Below, piece after piece: positions 12,266 to 26,286 of a DNA stretch of 64,000 nucleotides (position 1 is the stretch's first letter; each line of letters begins with the position of its first letter). This DNA is from Auanema rhodensis (lineage: Eukaryota; Nematoda; Chromadorea; Rhabditida; Rhabditidae). The stretch covers positions 1,736,001 through 1,800,000 of the forward strand of contig OZ059897.1 of the NCBI GenBank assembly GCA_964057225.1. The letters are read 5' to 3'. The position numbers and the translations under genes were made by a program. Below the pieces are notes generated by a model. It made no database searches. It was not told where the DNA came from and worked only from the letters and a program-made list of their open reading frames with translations.

Positions 12266-15200
12266 GATATCTCGGTGCATTTTTAAGCTAGCGCAAATCT
12301 GATAACACAGATCGACGCAGATTAAAAATCCGCATCGAATGCACTATACTACATTGAGAAACGTTCAATACAAAAATTATTTATGATTGTTCGAAAAATG
12401 ATGCATTAGTGTATGTTGAGTTTCCATGTACACTCAACATTGCTTCCAAAAACATTTTGACAAAAATTTGCCCGAAAAATTTCAAGATAATTTAACAAAG
12501 AGTAGATGTTTTTAGTTTTTTTTTTTAAGGAGAAGACGATGGACAATGTTATTCAACGAAAAAATTAATTCTTCAGGGTGAAAATCGAGGATTTAAGTGT
12601 GAACTTATATCAGTTGATATCTCGGTGAATTTTTAAGCTAGCGCAAATCTGATAACACAAATCGACGCAGTTTAAAAATCCGCATCGAATGCATTATACT
12701 ACATTGAAAAACGCTCAATACAAAAATTATTTATGATTGTTTGAAAAATGATGCATTAGTGTATGTTGAGTTTCCATGTACACTCAACATTGCTTCCAAA
12801 AACATTTTGACAAACATTTTCCCGAAAAATTTCAAGATAATTTAACAAAGAGTAGATGTTTTTAGATTTTTTTTTTTAAGGCGAAGACGATGGACAATGT
12901 TATTCAACGAAAAAATTAATTCTTCAGGGTGAAAATCGAGGATTTAAGTGTGAACTTATATCAGTTGATATCTCGGTGAATTTTTAAGCTAGCGCAAATC
13001 TGATAACACAGATCGACGCAGTTTAAAAATCCGCATCGAATGCATTATACTACATTGAAAAACGCTCAATACAAGAATTATTTATGATTGTTTGAAAAAT
13101 GATGCATTAGTGTATGTTGAGTTTCCATGTACACTCAACATTGCTTCCAAAAACATTTTGACAAAAATTTTCCCGAAAAATTTCAAGATAATTTAACAAA
13201 GAGTAGATGTTTTTAAATTCTTTTTTTTAAGGCGAAGACGATGGACAATGTTATTCAACGAAAAAATTAATTCTTCAGGGTGAAAATGGAGGATATAAGT
13301 GTGAACTTATATCAGTTGATATCTCGGTGAATTTTTAAGCTAGCGCAAATCTGACAACACAGATCGACGCAGTTTAAAAATCCGCATCGAATGCACTATA
13401 CTAAATTGAGAAACGTTCAATACAAAAATTATTTATGATTGTTCGAAAAATGATGCATTAGTGTATGTTGAGTTTCCATGTACACTCAACATTGCTTCCA
13501 AAAACAGTTTGACAAAAATTTTCCCGAAAAATTTTAAGATAATTTAACAAAGAGTAGATGTTTTTAGTTTTTTTTTTTTAAGGAGAAGACGATGGACAAT
13601 GTTATTCAACGAAAAAATTAATTCTTCAGGGTGAAAATCGAGGATTTAAGTGTGAACTTATATCAGTTGATATCTCGGTGAATTTTTAAGCTAGCGCAAA
13701 TCTGATAACACAGATCGACGCAGCTTAAAAATCCGCATCGAATGCATTATACTACATTGAGAAACGTTCAATACAAAAATTATTTATGATTGTTCGAAAA
13801 ATGATGCATTAGTGTATGTTGAGTTTCCATGTACACTCAACATTGCTTCCAAAAACAGTTTGACAAAAATTTTCCCGAAAAATTTTAAGATAATTTAACA
13901 AAAAGTAAATGTTTTTAGATTCCTTTTTTCAAGGCGATGACGATGGACATTGTTATTCAACGAAAAATATAATTCTTCAGGGTGAAAATCGAGGATATAA
14001 GTGTGAACCTATATCAGTTGATATCTCGGTGCATTTTTAAGCTAACTTAAATCTGATAACACAGATCGACGCAGCTTAAAAATCCGCATCGAATGCACTA
14101 TACTACATTGAGAAACGTTCAATACAAAAATTATTTATGATTGTTCGAAAAATGATGCATTAGTGTATGTTGAGTTTCCATGTACACTCAACATTGCTTC
14201 CAAAAACATTTTGACAAAAATTTTCCCGAAAAATTTCAAGATAATTTAACAAAGAGTAGATGTTTTTAGTTTTTTTTTCTTAAGGAGAAGACGATGGACA
14301 ATGTTATTCAACGAAAAAATTAATTCTTCAGGGTGAAAATCGAGGATTTAAGTGTGAACTTATATCAGTTGATATCTCGGTGAATTTTTAAGCTAGCGCA
14401 AATCTGATAACACAGATCGACGCAGTTTAAAAATCCGCATCGAATGCATTATACTACATTGAAAAACGCTCAATACAAAAATTATTTATGATTGTTTGAA
14501 AAATGATGCATTAGTGTATGTTGAGTTTCCATGTACACTCAACATTGCTTCCAAAAACATTTTGACAAAAATTTTCCCGAAAAATTTCAAGATAATTTAA
14601 CAAAGAGTAGATGTTTTTAGATTCTTTTTTTTAAGGCGAAGACGATGGACAATGTTATTCAACGAAAAAATTAATTCCTCAGGGTGAAAATCGAGGATTT
14701 AAGTGTGAACTTATATCAGTTGATATCTTGGTGCATTTTTAAGCTAGCGCAAATCTGATAACACAGATCGACGCAAATTAAAAATTTGTTTCGAATGCAC
14801 TATTCCACATTGAGAAACGCTCAATACAAAAATTATTTATGATTGTTTGAAAAATGATGCATTAGTGTATGTTGAGTTTCCATGTACACTCAACATTGCT
14901 TCCAAAAACATTTTGACAAAAATTTTCCCGAAAAATTTCAAGATAATTTAAAAAAAGTAGATGTTTTTAGATTTCTTTTTTTAAGGCGAAGAGGATGGAC
15001 AATGTTATTCAACGAAAAAATTAATTCTTCAGGGTGAAAATCGAGGATATAAGTGTGAACTTATATCAGTTGATATCTCGGTGCATTTTTAAGCTAGCGC
15101 AAATCTGATAACACAGATCGACGCAGCTCAAAAATCCGCATCGAATGCATTATACTACATTGAGAAACGTTCAATACAAAAATTATTTATGATTGTTCGA

Positions 15201-18200
15201 AAAATGATGCATTAGTGTATGTTGAGTTTCCATGTACACTCAACATTGCTTCCAAAAACATTTTGACAAAAATTTTCCCGAAAAATTTCAAAATAATTTA
15301 ACAAAGAGTAGATGTTTTTAGACTTCTTTTTTCAAGGCGAAGACGATGGACAATGTTATTCAACGAAAAAATTAATTCTTCAGGGTGAAAATCGAGGATA
15401 TAAGTGTGAACTTATATCAGTTGATATCTCGGTGCATTTTTAAGCTAGCGCAAATCTGACAACACAGATCGACGCAGCTTAAAAATCCGCATCGAATGCA
15501 CTATACTAAATTGAGAAACGTTCAATACAAAAATTATTTATGATTGTTCGAAAAATGATGCATTAGTGTATGTTGAGTTTCCATGTACACTCAACATTGC
15601 TTCCAAAAACAGTTTGACAAAAATTTTCCCGAAAAATTTCAAGATAATTTTACGAAAAGTAGATGTTTTTAGATTTCTTTTTTTAAGGCGAAGACGATGG
15701 ACAATGTTATTCAACGAAAAAAGTAATTCTTCAGGGTGAAAATCGAGGATATAAGTGTGAACTTATATCAGTTGATATCTCGGTGCATTTTTAAGCTAGC
15801 GCAAATCTGATAAAACAGATCGACGCAGCTTAAAAATCCGCATCGAATGCACTATACTACATTGAGAAACGTTCAATACAAAAATTATTTATGATTGTTC
15901 GAAAAATGATGCATTAGTGTATGTTGAGTTTCCATGTACACTCAACATTGCTTCCAAAAACATTTTGACAAAAATTTTCCCGAAAAATTTCAAGAAAATT
16001 TCACGAAAAGTAGATGTTTTTAGATTCCTTTTTTTAAGGCGAAGACGATGGACAGTATTATTCAACGAAAAAATTAATTCTTCAGAGGAAAATCGAGGAT
16101 ATAAGTGTGAACTTATATCAGTTGATATCTCGGTGCATTTTTAAGCTAGCGCAAATCTGATAACACAGATCGACGCAGCTTGAAATTCCGCATCGAATGC
16201 ATTATACTACATTGAAAAACGCTCAATACAAAAATTATTTATGATTGTTTGAAAAATGATGCATTAGTGTATGTTGAGTTTCCATGTACACTCAACATTG
16301 CTTCCAAAAACATTTTGACAAAAATTTTCCCGAAAAATTTCAAGATAATTTAACAAAGAGTAGATGTTTTTAGTTTTTTTTTTTAAGGAGAAGACGATGG
16401 ACAATGTTATTCAACGAAAAAATTAATTCTTCAGGGTGAAAATCGAGGATTTAAGTGTGAACTTATATCAGTTGATATCTCGGTGAATTTTTAAGCTAGC
16501 GCAAATCTGATAACACAGATCGACGCAGTTTGAAAATCCGCATCGAATGCATTATACTACATTGAAAAACGCTCAATACAAAAATTATTTATGATTGTTT
16601 GAAAAATGATGCATTAGTGTATGTTGAGTTTCCATGTACACTCAACATTGCTTCCAAAAACATTTTGACAAAAATTTTCCCGAAAAATTTCAAGAAAATT
16701 TCACGAAAAGTAGATGTTTTTAGATTCCTTTTTTTAAGGCGAAGACGATGGACAATATTATTCAACGAAAAAATTAATTCTTCAGAGGAAAATCGAGGAT
16801 ATAAGTGTGAACTTATATCAGTTGATATCTCGGTGCATTTTTAAGCTAGCGCAAATCTGATAAAACAGATCGACGCAGCTTAAAAATCCGCATCGAATGC
16901 ACTATACTACATTGAGAAACGTTCAATACAAAAATTATTTATGATTGTTCGAAAAATGATGCATTAGTGTATGTTGAGTTTCCATGTACACTCAACATTG
17001 CTTCCAAAAACATTTTGACAAAAATTTTCCCGAAAAATTTCAAGAAAATTTCACGAAAAGTAGATGTTTTTAGATTCCTTTTTTTAAGGCGAAGACGATG
17101 GACAATGTTATTCAACGAAAAAATTAATTCTTCAGGGTGAAAATCGAGGATTTAAGTGTGAACTTATATCAGTTGATATCTCGGTGCATTTTTAAGCTAG
17201 CGCAAATCTGACAACACAGATCGACGCAGCTTAAAAATCCGCATCGAATGCACTATACTACATTGAGAAACGTTCAATACAAAAATTATTTATGATTGTT
17301 CGAAAAATGATGCATTAGTGTATGTTGAGTTTCCATGTACACTCAACATTGCTTCCAAAAACATTTTGACAAAAATTTTCCCGAAAAATTTCAAGAAAAT
17401 TTCACGAAAAGTAGATGTTTTTAGATTCCTTTTTTTAAGGCGAAGACGATGGACAGTATTATTCAACGAAAAAATTAATTCTTCAGAGGAAAATCGAGGA
17501 TATAAGTGTGAACTTATATCAGTTGATATCTCGGTGCATTTTTAAGCTAGCGCAAATCTGATAACACAGATCGACGCAGCTTGAAATTCCGCATCGAATG
17601 CATTATACTACATTGAAAAACGCTCAATACAAAAATTATTTATGATTGTTTGAAAAATGATGCATTAGTGTATGTTGAGTTTCCATGTACACTCAACATT
17701 GCTTCCAAAAACATTTTGACAAAAATTTTCCCGAAAAATTTCAAGAAAATTTCACGAAAAGTAGATGTTTTTAGATTCCTTTTTTTAAGGCGAAGACGAT
17801 GGACAATATTATTCAACGAAAAAATTAATTCTTCAGAGGAAAATCGAGGATATAAGTGTGAACTTATATCAGTTGATATCTCGGTGAATTTTTAAGCTAG
17901 CGCAAATCTGATAACACAGATCGACGCAGCTTGAAATTCCGCATCGAATGCATTATACTACATTGAAAAACGCTCAATACAAAAATTATTTATGATTGTT
18001 CGAAAAATGATGCATTAGTGTATGTTGAGTTTCCATGTACACTCAACATTGCTTCCAAAAACATTTTGACAAAAATTTTCCCGAAAAATTTCAAGAAAAT
18101 TTCACGAAAAGTAGATGTTTTTAGATTCCTTTTTTTAAGGCGAAGACGATGGACAATATTATTCAACGAAAAAATTAATTCTTCAGAGGAAAATCGAGGA

Positions 18201-18926
18201 TATAAGTGTGAACTTATATCAGTTGATATCTCGGTGCATTTTTAAGCTAGCGCAAATCTGATAACACAGATCGACGCAGCTTGAAATTCCGCATCGAATG
18301 CATTATACTACATTGAAAAACGCTCAATACAAAAATTATTTATGATTGTTTGAAAAATGATGCATTAGTGTATGTTGAGTTTCCATGTACACTCAACATT
18401 GCTTCCAAAAACATTTTGACAAAAATTTTCCCGAAAAATTTCAAGATAATTTAACAAAGAGTAGATGTTTTTAGTTTTTTTTTTTTAAGGAGAAGACGAT
18501 GGACAATGTTATTCAACGAAAAAATTAATTCTTCAGGGTGAAAATCGAGGATTTAAGTGTGAACTTATATCAGTTGATATCTCGGTGAATTTTTAAGCTA
18601 GCGCAAATCTGATAACACAGATCGACGCAGTTTAAAAATCCGCATCGAATGCATTATACTACATTGAAAAACGCTCAATACAAAAATTATTTATGATTGT
18701 TTGAAAAATGATGCATTAGTGTATGTTGAGTTTCCATGTACACTCAACATTGCTTCCAAAAACATTTTGACAAAAATTTTCCCGAAAAATTTCAAGATAA
18801 TTTAACAAAGAGTAGATGTTTTTAAATTCTTTTTTTTAAGGCGAAGACGATGGACAATGTTATTCAACGAAAAAATTAATTCTTCAGGGTGAAAATCGAG
18901 GATATAAGTGTGAACTTATATCAGTT
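12266..18926 (+). repeat. 19-mer higher-order repeat (6661 bp), copy 1
   Basis: The segment 12266 to about 17104 matches 18927 to about 23765 at an offset of exactly 6661. It includes the rare unit 13669/20330 (caaggcgatgacgatggacattg, gaacctatatc) and the rare start gctaacttaaatc in the following unit (14020/20681). It holds 19 units. The last ones (17525, 17875, 18225) are three consecutive gcttgaaattcc units, a local expansion that copy 2 lacks. Confidence 0.9.
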
Positions 18927-21900
18927 GATATCTCGGTGCATTTTTAAGCTAGCGCAAATCTGATAACACAGATCGACGCAGATTAAAAATCCGCATCGAA
19001 TGCACTATACTACATTGAGAAACGTTCAATACAAAAATTATTTATGATTGTTCGAAAAATGATGCATTAGTGTATGTTGAGTTTCCATGTACACTCAACA
19101 TTGCTTCCAAAAACATTTTGACAAAAATTTGCCCGAAAAATTTCAAGATAATTTAACAAAGAGTAGATGTTTTTAGTTTTTTTTTTTAAGGAGAAGACGA
19201 TGGACAATGTTATTCAACGAAAAAATTAATTCTTCAGGGTGAAAATCGAGGATTTAAGTGTGAACTTATATCAGTTGATATCTCGGTGAATTTTTAAGCT
19301 AGCGCAAATCTGATAACACAAATCGACGCAGTTTAAAAATCCGCATCGAATGCATTATACTACATTGAAAAACGCTCAATACAAAAATTATTTATGATTG
19401 TTTGAAAAATGATGCATTAGTGTATGTTGAGTTTCCATGTACACTCAACATTGCTTCCAAAAACATTTTGACAAACATTTTCCCGAAAAATTTCAAGATA
19501 ATTTAACAAAGAGTAGATGTTTTTAGATTTTTTTTTTTAAGGCGAAGACGATGGACAATGTTATTCAACGAAAAAATTAATTCTTCAGGGTGAAAATCGA
19601 GGATTTAAGTGTGAACTTATATCAGTTGATATCTCGGTGAATTTTTAAGCTAGCGCAAATCTGATAACACAGATCGACGCAGTTTAAAAATCCGCATCGA
19701 ATGCATTATACTACATTGAAAAACGCTCAATACAAGAATTATTTATGATTGTTTGAAAAATGATGCATTAGTGTATGTTGAGTTTCCATGTACACTCAAC
19801 ATTGCTTCCAAAAACATTTTGACAAAAATTTTCCCGAAAAATTTCAAGATAATTTAACAAAGAGTAGATGTTTTTAAATTCTTTTTTTTAAGGCGAAGAC
19901 GATGGACAATGTTATTCAACGAAAAAATTAATTCTTCAGGGTGAAAATGGAGGATATAAGTGTGAACTTATATCAGTTGATATCTCGGTGAATTTTTAAG
20001 CTAGCGCAAATCTGACAACACAGATCGACGCAGTTTAAAAATCCGCATCGAATGCACTATACTAAATTGAGAAACGTTCAATACAAAAATTATTTATGAT
20101 TGTTCGAAAAATGATGCATTAGTGTATGTTGAGTTTCCATGTACACTCAACATTGCTTCCAAAAACAGTTTGACAAAAATTTTCCCGAAAAATTTTAAGA
20201 TAATTTAACAAAGAGTAGATGTTTTTAGTTTTTTTTTTTTAAGGAGAAGACGATGGACAATGTTATTCAACGAAAAAATTAATTCTTCAGGGTGAAAATC
20301 GAGGATTTAAGTGTGAACTTATATCAGTTGATATCTCGGTGAATTTTTAAGCTAGCGCAAATCTGATAACACAGATCGACGCAGCTTAAAAATCCGCATC
20401 GAATGCATTATACTACATTGAGAAACGTTCAATACAAAAATTATTTATGATTGTTCGAAAAATGATGCATTAGTGTATGTTGAGTTTCCATGTACACTCA
20501 ACATTGCTTCCAAAAACAGTTTGACAAAAATTTTCCCGAAAAATTTTAAGATAATTTAACAAAAAGTAAATGTTTTTAGATTCCTTTTTTCAAGGCGATG
20601 ACGATGGACATTGTTATTCAACGAAAAATATAATTCTTCAGGGTGAAAATCGAGGATATAAGTGTGAACCTATATCAGTTGATATCTCGGTGCATTTTTA
20701 AGCTAACTTAAATCTGATAACACAGATCGACGCAGCTTAAAAATCCGCATCGAATGCACTATACTACATTGAGAAACGTTCAATACAAAAATTATTTATG
20801 ATTGTTCGAAAAATGATGCATTAGTGTATGTTGAGTTTCCATGTACACTCAACATTGCTTCCAAAAACATTTTGACAAAAATTTTCCCGAAAAATTTCAA
20901 GATAATTTAACAAAGAGTAGATGTTTTTAGTTTTTTTTTCTTAAGGAGAAGACGATGGACAATGTTATTCAACGAAAAAATTAATTCTTCAGGGTGAAAA
21001 TCGAGGATTTAAGTGTGAACTTATATCAGTTGATATCTCGGTGAATTTTTAAGCTAGCGCAAATCTGATAACACAGATCGACGCAGTTTAAAAATCCGCA
21101 TCGAATGCATTATACTACATTGAAAAACGCTCAATACAAAAATTATTTATGATTGTTTGAAAAATGATGCATTAGTGTATGTTGAGTTTCCATGTACACT
21201 CAACATTGCTTCCAAAAACATTTTGACAAAAATTTTCCCGAAAAATTTCAAGATAATTTAACAAAGAGTAGATGTTTTTAGATTCTTTTTTTTAAGGCGA
21301 AGACGATGGACAATGTTATTCAACGAAAAAATTAATTCCTCAGGGTGAAAATCGAGGATTTAAGTGTGAACTTATATCAGTTGATATCTTGGTGCATTTT
21401 TAAGCTAGCGCAAATCTGATAACACAGATCGACGCAAATTAAAAATTTGTCTTGAATGCACTATTCCACATTGAGAAACGCTCAATACAAAAATTATTTA
21501 TGATTGTTTGAAAAATGATGCATTAGTGTATGTTGAGTTTCCATGTACACTCAACATTGCTTCCAAAAACATTTTGACAAAAATTTTCCCGAAAAATTTC
21601 AAGATAATTTAAAAAAAGTAGATGTTTTTAGATTTCTTTTTTTAAGGCGAAGAGGATGGACAATGTTATTCAACGAAAAAATTAATTCTTCAGGGTGAAA
21701 ATCGAGGATATAAGTGTGAACTTATATCAGTTGATATCTCGGTGCATTTTTAAGCTAGCGCAAATCTGATAACACAGATCGACGCAGCTCAAAAATCCGC
21801 ATCGAATGCATTATACTACATTGAGAAACGTTCAATACAAAAATTATTTATGATTGTTCGAAAAATGATGCATTAGTGTATGTTGAGTTTCCATGTACAC

Positions 21901-24900
21901 TCAACATTGCTTCCAAAAACATTTTGACAAAAATTTTCCCGAAAAATTTCAAAATAATTTAACAAAGAGTAGATGTTTTTAGACTTCTTTTTTCAAGGCG
22001 AAGACGATGGACAATGTTATTCAACGAAAAAATTAATTCTTCAGGGTGAAAATCGAGGATATAAGTGTGAACTTATATCAGTTGATATCTCGGTGCATTT
22101 TTAAGCTAGCGCAAATCTGACAACACAGATCGACGCAGCTTAAAAATCCGCATCGAATGCACTATACTAAATTGAGAAACGTTCAATACAAAAATTATTT
22201 ATGATTGTTCGAAAAATGATGCATTAGTGTATGTTGAGTTTCCATGTACACTCAACATTGCTTCCAAAAACAGTTTGACAAAAATTTTCCCGAAAAATTT
22301 CAAGATAATTTTACGAAAAGTAGATGTTTTTAGATTTCTTTTTTTAAGGCGAAGACGATGGACAATGTTATTCAACGAAAAAAGTAATTCTTCAGGGTGA
22401 AAATCGAGGATATAAGTGTGAACTTATATCAGTTGATATCTCGGTGCATTTTTAAGCTAGCGCAAATCTGATAAAACAGATCGACGCAGCTTAAAAATCC
22501 GCATCGAATGCACTATACTACATTGAGAAACGTTCAATACAAAAATTATTTATGATTGTTCGAAAAATGATGCATTAGTGTATGTTGAGTTTCCATGTAC
22601 ACTCAACATTGCTTCCAAAAACATTTTGACAAAAATTTTCCCGAAAAATTTCAAGAAAATTTCACGAAAAGTAGATGTTTTTAGATTCCTTTTTTTAAGG
22701 CGAAGACGATGGACAGTATTATTCAACGAAAAAATTAATTCTTCAGAGGAAAATCGAGGATATAAGTGTGAACTTATATCAGTTGATATCTCGGTGCATT
22801 TTTAAGCTAGCGCAAATCTGATAACACAGATCGACGCAGCTTGAAATTCCGCATCGAATGCATTATACTACATTGAAAAACGCTCAATACAAAAATTATT
22901 TATGATTGTTTGAAAAATGATGCATTAGTGTATGTTGAGTTTCCATGTACACTCAACATTGCTTCCAAAAACATTTTGACAAAAATTTTCCCGAAAAATT
23001 TCAAGATAATTTAACAAAGAGTAGATGTTTTTAGTTTTTTTTTTTAAGGAGAAGACGATGGACAATGTTATTCAACGAAAAAATTAATTCTTCAGGGTGA
23101 AAATCGAGGATTTAAGTGTGAACTTATATCAGTTGATATCTCGGTGAATTTTTAAGCTAGCGCAAATCTGATAACACAGATCGACGCAGTTTGAAAATCC
23201 GCATCGAATGCATTATACTACATTGAAAAACGCTCAATACAAAAATTATTTATGATTGTTTGAAAAATGATGCATTAGTGTATGTTGAGTTTCCATGTAC
23301 ACTCAACATTGCTTCCAAAAACATTTTGACAAAAATTTTCCCGAAAAATTTCAAGAAAATTTCACGAAAAGTAGATGTTTTTAGATTCCTTTTTTTAAGG
23401 CGAAGACGATGGACAATATTATTCAACGAAAAAATTAATTCTTCAGAGGAAAATCGAGGATATAAGTGTGAACTTATATCAGTTGATATCTCGGTGCATT
23501 TTTAAGCTAGCGCAAATCTGATAAAACAGATCGACGCAGCTTAAAAATCCGCATCGAATGCACTATACTACATTGAGAAACGTTCAATACAAAAATTATT
23601 TATGATTGTTCGAAAAATGATGCATTAGTGTATGTTGAGTTTCCATGTACACTCAACATTGCTTCCAAAAACATTTTGACAAAAATTTTCCCGAAAAATT
23701 TCAAGAAAATTTCACGAAAAGTAGATGTTTTTAGATTCCTTTTTTTAAGGCGAAGACGATGGACAGTATTATTCAACGAAAAAATTAATTCTTCAGAGGA
23801 AAATCGAGGATATAAGTGTGAACTTATATCAGTTGATATCTCGGTGCATTTTTAAGCTAGCGCAAATCTGATAACACAGATCGACGCAGCTTGAAATTCC
23901 GCATCGAATGCATTATACTACATTGAAAAACGCTCAATACAAAAATTATTTATGATTGTTTGAAAAATGATGCATTAGTGTATGTTGAGTTTCCATGTAC
24001 ACTCAACATTGCTTCCAAAAACATTTTGACAAAAATTTTCCCGAAAAATTTCAAGATAATTTAACAAAGAGTAGATGTTTTTAGTTTTTTTTTTTAAGGA
24101 GAAGACGATGGACAATGTTATTCAACGAAAAAATTAATTCTTCAGGGTGAAAATCGAGGATTTAAGTGTGAACTTATATCAGTTGATATCTCGGTGAATT
24201 TTTAAGCTAGCGCAAATCTGATAACACAGATCGACGCAGTTTGAAAATCCGCATCGAATGCATTATACTACATTGAAAAACGCTCAATACAAAAATTATT
24301 TATGATTGTTTGAAAAATGATGCATTAGTGTATGTTGAGTTTCCATGTACACTCAACATTGCTTCCAAAAACATTTTGACAAAAATTTTCCCGAAAAATT
24401 TCAAGAAAATTTCACGAAAAGTAGATGTTTTTAGATTCCTTTTTTTAAGGCGAAGACGATGGACAATATTATTCAACGAAAAAATTAATTCTTCAGAGGA
24501 AAATCGAGGATATAAGTGTGAACTTATATCAGTTGATATCTCGGTGCATTTTTAAGCTAGCGCAAATCTGATAAAACAGATCGACGCAGCTTAAAAATCC
24601 GCATCGAATGCACTATACTACATTGAGAAACGTTCAATACAAAAATTATTTATGATTGTTCGAAAAATGATGCATTAGTGTATGTTGAGTTTCCATGTAC
24701 ACTCAACATTGCTTCCAAAAACATTTTGACAAAAATTTTCCCGAAAAATTTCAAGAAAATTTCACGAAAAGTAGATGTTTTTAGATTCCTTTTTTTAAGG
24801 CGAAGACGATGGACAATGTTATTCAACGAAAAAATTAATTCTTCAGGGTGAAAATCGAGGATTTAAGTGTGAACTTATATCAGTTGATATCTCGGTGCAT

Positions 24901-25456
24901 TTTTAAGCTAGCGCAAATCTGACAACACAGATCGACGCAGCTTAAAAATCCGCATCGAATGCACTATACTACATTGAGAAACGTTCAATACAAAAATTAT
25001 TTATGATTGTTCGAAAAATGATGCATTAGTGTATGTTGAGTTTCCATGTACACTCAACATTGCTTCCAAAAACATTTTGACAAAAATTTTCCCGAAAAAT
25101 TTCAAGAAAATTTCACGAAAAGTAGATGTTTTTAGATTCCTTTTTTTAAGGCGAAGACGATGGACAGTATTATTCAACGAAAAAATTAATTCTTCAGAGG
25201 AAAATCGAGGATATAAGTGTGAACTTATATCAGTTGATATCTCGGTGCATTTTTAAGCTAGCGCAAATCTGATAACACAGATCGACGCAGCTTGAAATTC
25301 CGCATCGAATGCATTATACTACATTGAAAAACGCTCAATACAAAAATTATTTATGATTGTTTGAAAAATGATGCATTAGTGTATGTTGAGTTTCCATGTA
25401 CACTCAACATTGCTTCCAAAAACATTTTGACAAAAATTTTCCCGAAAAATTTCAAG
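18927..25456 (+). repeat. 19-mer higher-order repeat, copy 2 with an extra 3-mer
   Basis: It follows copy 1 directly. Differences in the shared part are few. The clearest is in the marker unit, where caaattaaaaatttgttt followed by cgaatgc (14722 unit) becomes ttgtcttgaatgc (21383 unit). After 23484 an additional 1050-bp 3-mer is present, so later units match copy 1 at an offset of 7711 (24535 with 16824, 24886 with 17175). Similarity ends inside the unit at 25236, where tttcaagataattt replaces tttcaagaaaattt of the unit at 17525. Confidence 0.87.
22435..24534 (+). repeat. 3-mer (1050 bp) duplication inside copy 2 of the 19-mer
   Basis: Units 22435, 22785 and 23135 recur as 23485, 23835 and 24185. 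The types are gataaaacagatc with gacagtatt, gcttgaaattcc with tttttttttaaggag, and gtttgaaaatcc with gacaatatt. It expands the same ancestral trio that was duplicated at 5257-7356, although the two events are independent because private bases (gacagtatt, gtttgaaaatcc) differ. Confidence 0.88.
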
Positions 25457-26286
25457 ATAATTTAACAAAGAGTAGATGTTTTTAGTTTTTTTTTTTAAGG
25501 AGAAGACGATGGACAATGTTATTCAACGAAAAAATTAATTCTTCAGGGTGAAAATCGAGGATTTAAGTGTGAACTTATATCAGTTGATATCTCGGTGAAT
25601 TTTTAAGCTAGCGCAAATCTGATAACACAGATCGACGCAGTTTGAAAATCCGCATCGAATGCATTATACTACATTGAAAAACGCTCAATACAAAAATTAT
25701 TTATGATTGTTTGAAAAATGATGCATTAGTGTATGTTGAGTTTCCATGTACACTCAACATTGCTTCCAAAAACATTTTGACAAAAATTTTCCCGAAAAAT
25801 TTCAAGAAAATTTCACGAAAAGTAGATGTTTTTAGATTCCTTTTTTTAAGGCGAAGACGATGGACAATATTATTCAACGAAAAAATTAATTCTTCAGAGG
25901 AAAATCGAGGATATAAGTGTGAACTTATATCAGTTGATATCTCGGTGCATTTTTAAGCTAGCGCAAATCTGATAAAACAGATCGACGCAGCTTAAAAATC
26001 CGCATCGAATGCACTATACTACATTGAGAAACGTTCAATACAAAAATTATTTATGATTGTTCGAAAAATGATGCATTAGTGTATGTTGAGTTTCCATGTA
26101 CACTCAACATTGCTTCCAAAAACATTTTGACAAAAATTTTCCCGAAAAATTTCAAGAAAATTTCACGAAAAGTAGATGTTTTTAGATTCCTTTTTTTAAG
26201 GCGAAGACGATGGACAATGTTATTCAACGAAAAAATTAATTCTTCAGGGTGAAAATCGAGGATTTAAGTGTGAACTTATATCAGTT
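23485..26286 (+). repeat. 4-mer (1401 bp) duplication
   Basis: Units 23485, 23835, 24185, 24535 correspond to 24886, 25236, 25586, 25936. Only the first unit differs clearly at its 5' end (gataaaacagatc against gacaacacagatc). It overlaps the preceding 3-mer duplication, which shows that successive unequal exchanges used different register shifts in the same place. Confidence 0.85.

Larger units (their letters stand above)
3750..13215 (+). repeat. Two tandem copies of a 12-mer higher-order repeat (unit 4207 bp), copy 1 enlarged
   Basis: Units 3854-6306 match 9111-11563 at an offset of exactly 5257, and units 7357 to about 8930 match 11564 to about 13137 at an offset of 4207. The difference, 1050, is one extra 3-mer inside copy 1. 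Rare private variants travel with it: aaatttgcccg (8059, 12266), gacaaacattt (8409, 12616), acaagaatt (8760, 12967), aataatgc (5257, 10514), and caacaaaaaaatt in 4205 and 9462. The copy boundary falls inside the unit at 8760, between about 8930 and 9010, where its 3' half switches to match the unit at 3503. Confidence 0.9.
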
